The notes beneath the pieces were generated by a model. It did not search any database and was not told where the DNA came from. It was given only the letters and a program-made list of their open reading frames with translations. The translations under genes and the position numbers were made by a program. This document shows positions 5,961 to 8,166 of a DNA stretch of 8,166 nt, one piece after another (the stretch's first letter is position 1; each line of letters begins with the position of its first letter). The DNA comes from Desulfobacterales bacterium (GTDB lineage Bacteria; Desulfobacterota; Desulfobacteria; Desulfobacterales; DAOWNP01): positions 1-8,166 of the forward strand of contig JASFBI010000061.1 of the NCBI GenBank assembly GCA_030149595.1. Reading direction: 5' to 3'.

Positions 5961-8166
5961 ACTGTTCTTTTTCAATAAGGGTTATATCCAAACCTAAACT
6001 TTGCAATTCCTTCGTCAAAACCCGGAATGATTCAGGTATACCAGGCTCCAAAAGATTCTGCCCTTTGACTATTTTCTCATACATACGAGTCCTGCCTGCC
6101 ATATCATCAGATTTTACAGTCATAAACTCCTGTAGAGCATAAGCTGCTCCATAAGCTTCCATTGCCCAAACTTCCATCTCTCCGAGACGCTGTCCTCCAA
6201 ATTGAGCTTTACCGCCAAGAGGCTGCTGGGTAACAAGAGAATAAGGACCTATAGATCTTGCATGGATTTTATCATCAACAAGATGATGTAATTTCAACAT
6301 ATACATCGTACCTACAGTAATTGCTTCATTAAAAGGTTCTCCTGTATGACCGTCATATAATTTAGCCTGACCTGATTCCCATACTCCGGCTTCTTTTAAA
6401 AAACTTTTAATTTCAATCTCCTTTGCACCATCAAAAACAGGTGTACCCATATGCACACCTTTTCGGTAATATTCGGCAAATTCAATTAGTTGACAATCTT
6501 CCATCTCATCAAGATCTTTATTAAAATCTGATGAATCTGAAAAAATAGTTTTAAATTTTGTTTTTAAATCACTTAATCTATTTGCTTCAATCATATCAGA
6601 AATTTGCCCGCCGAGACATCTTGCAGCTCTCCCCAAATGAATCTCCAATATTTGCCCAACATTCATTCTGGAAGGAACTCCAAGAGGATTTAATACCATA
6701 TCAACATTTGTTCCATCTTCAAAATACGGCATATCTTCCTGGGGCAGAATCCTTGAAACAACTCCTTTATTTCCATGCCGACCTGCCATTTTATCCCCCA
6801 CAGACAAAATACGTTTCATTGCAACATGAACTTTAATAAGCTTAATTACTCCAGGAGGCAGGTCATCCCCTTTTTCATATCTCACAACCCTGTTATTAAA
6901 TTTCTGTCTGCAGAGTTTAATCTGATCATTATATTTTTCAACTATTTCATGAACCCTTTCAGTTATTTCAGAATCAACCAAAAAAAGCTCTTTAAAATCA
7001 GTTATTAAAAAGTCATCTAGCAATTTACTATCTATAACGCTGTTTTTCTCAATACTACCACGTTTTGACTTATAAAATCCTTCATCACAGATCTGTCCAT
7101 TAACTAATTTTTCCAACTGCTCCCTGGTAATTCTATCAACAATCTCAATTTCATCATCTCTGTTTTTTTCCAGTACAGCAATTTCTTCATCTTCTATTAA
7201 TCTCGTTCTATCATCCTTATCAACACCGCGTCTGGAAAAAATTTTAGCATCTATAACAATACCTTCAACTCCAGGAGGAACCCTTAATGATGTATCTTTC
7301 ACATCCCCTGCTTTTTCACCGAAAATAGCACGGAGAAGTTTTTCTTCAGGGGAGAGTTGGGTTTCACCCTTGGGAGTAACCTTTCCAACCAGTATATCCC
7401 CAGGCTTCACATCAGCACCAAGCATTACTATACCACTCTCATCAAGATTAATTAAAGCATCTTCTCCAACATTTGGCATATCCCTTGTTATCTCTTCTTT
7501 ACCAAGCTTGGTATCCCTTGCAACAACTTCAAACTCTTCAATATGTACAGATGTAAAAACATTGTCTCTTACAAGTGTTTCACTAACTAATATTGAATCC
7601 TCAAAATTGTATCCATGCCAAGGCATAAATGCTACAGTAATATTTTTTCCCAGTGCAAGCTCACCCTGTTCAACAGCAGGTCCATCTGCTATAATCTCTC
7701 CTTTTTTTACAAACTGCCCTTTTTTCACAATAGGCCTGTGAGTAAAACATGTATTTTGATTTGAACGAATAAATTTTGACAAATTATGTATTGTCACATA
7801 ACTATCAAGCTTATAATTATCAAATCCATGCCTAACCACTATCCTTGACGCATTTACATCTTCAATAACGCCTTCTTCTTCAGAGACAGTACAAACACCA
7901 GAATCCCTTGCTACAACAGCTTCAACACCCGTTCCCACCAATGGAGCTGCAGACTCCATCAACGGTACAGCCTGACGCTGCATATTTGAACCCATCAATG
8001 CCCGATTGGCATCATCATTTTCCAAAAAAGGAATAAGAGAGGCTGAAACACTAACAAGCTGATTTGGTGATACATCCATCAGTTCAATCTTATCTGCCTC
8101 AACCATTGTAAATTCACCCCCAACCCTGGATGTTACAAGTTGATTTAAATATTCTCCTTTTTCGTT
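5959..8166 (-). CDS. rpoB: DNA-directed RNA polymerase subunit beta, C-terminal 735 residues (partial, runs off the right edge)
   Basis: Beta forms the second jaw of RNA polymerase and completes the catalytic centre with beta'. The reading frame stays open to base 8166; it does not start at the Met coded at 8106, since 20 further in-frame codons upstream read as RpoB (ending VGGEFT before MVEADK). Roughly the first 620 residues, including the lobe and rifampicin clusters, lie outside. Counting from the first visible residue: [18 protein letters not shown] near 51-68 lines the active centre; GYNFEDS with the acidic pair at 189-190 matches E. coli Glu813/Asp814; the lysines of [12 protein letters not shown] at 459 and 467 match E. 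coli Lys1065 and Lys1073, which contact the RNA 3' end; [13 protein letters not shown] and GEMEVWALEA-like blocks form the C-terminal clamp segment that packs on beta'. A charged stretch at about 310-430 corresponds to the proteobacterial insertion between conserved blocks. No lesion is visible. It is followed immediately by rpoC in one operon. Confidence 0.98.
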   Translation of the reverse strand, partial: NEKGEYLNQLVTSRVGGEFTMVEADKIELMDVSPNQLVSVSASLIPFLENDDANRALMGSNMQRQAVPLMESAAPLVGTGVEAVVARDSGVCTVSEEEGVIEDVNASRIVVRHGFDNYKLDSYVTIHNLSKFIRSNQNTCFTHRPIVKKGQFVKKGEIIADGPAVEQGELALGKNITVAFMPWHGYNFEDSILVSETLVRDNVFTSVHIEEFEVVARDTKLGKEEITRDMPNVGEDALINLDESGIVMLGADVKPGDILVGKVTPKGETQLSPEEKLLRAIFGEKAGDVKDTSLRVPPGVEGIVIDAKIFSRRGVDKDDRTRLIEDEEIAVLEKNRDDEIEIVDRITREQLEKLVNGQICDEGFYKSKRGSIEKNSVIDSKLLDDFLITDFKELFLVDSEITERVHEIVEKYNDQIKLCRQKFNNRVVRYEKGDDLPPGVIKLIKVHVAMKRILSVGDKMAGRHGNKGVVSRILPQEDMPYFEDGTNVDMVLNPLGVPSRMNVGQILEIHLGRAARCLGGQISDMIEANRLSDLKTKFKTIFSDSSDFNKDLDEMEDCQLIEFAEYYRKGVHMGTPVFDGAKEIEIKSFLKEAGVWESGQAKLYDGHTGEPFNEAITVGTMYMLKLHHLVDDKIHARSIGPYSLVTQQPLGGKAQFGGQRLGEMEVWAMEAYGAAYALQEFMTVKSDDMAGRTRMYEKIVKGQNLLEPGIPESFRVLTKELQSLGLDITLIEKEQ

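Noticed and set aside
5949..5975. An upstream in-frame Met that would lengthen RpoC to 1484 residues
   Set aside because: It would overlap the rpoB end by 17 bases and lies upstream of the clear AAGGAG. Beta' homologues begin at the [12 protein letters not shown] segment, so the start at 5948 is preferred.
8104..8106. Met at 8106 as the start of a 715-residue protein
   Set aside because: It is an internal RpoB codon; the frame continues open to the window end with recognisable beta sequence.

Overview
The window is a piece of a bacterial core-expression locus read entirely from the minus strand. From right to left it holds the 3' two thirds or less of rpoB (RNA polymerase beta, cut by the window edge), complete rpoC (beta'), a 437-base spacer, rpsL (S12), rpsG (S7), a 177-base spacer, and the first 13 codons of tuf (EF-Tu, cut by the left edge). 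No credible plus-strand gene, tRNA, rRNA, CRISPR array or insertion sequence is visible. The DNA is AT-rich. The wording of RpoB, RpoC, S12 and S7 suggests Desulfobacterota (the old Deltaproteobacteria), perhaps Desulfobacterales. That placement rests on remembered sequence style, not on a search.

Right part (5959-8166): the beta C-terminal 735 residues, including the catalytic-centre lysines and the C-terminal clamp segment. The rpoB stop codon is built into the rpoC Shine-Dalgarno (TAAGGAG), so the two subunits are tightly coupled. Middle (1521-5948): a beta' of about 1475 residues with all expected catalytic and zinc-binding motifs.

The most remarkable thing in the window is a roughly 100-residue insertion in beta' (residues about 572-673, bases 3930-4235). 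It sits at a junction that is only two residues long in E. coli, just before the secondary-channel rim region. The insert reads like a parvulin (PpiC/rotamase) peptidyl-prolyl isomerase domain, with both family histidines but without the usual Cys/Asp and GGDLG block. RNA polymerase here seems to carry a built-in parvulin-like module, probably for binding rather than catalysis.

The 1084-1520 spacer carries a near-consensus sigma70 promoter for rpsL-rpsG (TTGACA, 17 bp, TATTAT, with an AT-rich UP-like tract) and an unusual density of inverted repeats, including a 13-bp pair around a loop with a T8 run. The str operon is rearranged relative to E. coli: fusA is not between rpsG and tuf, and tuf has its own candidate -10 (TATAAT) and a 9-bp inverted repeat in its leader.
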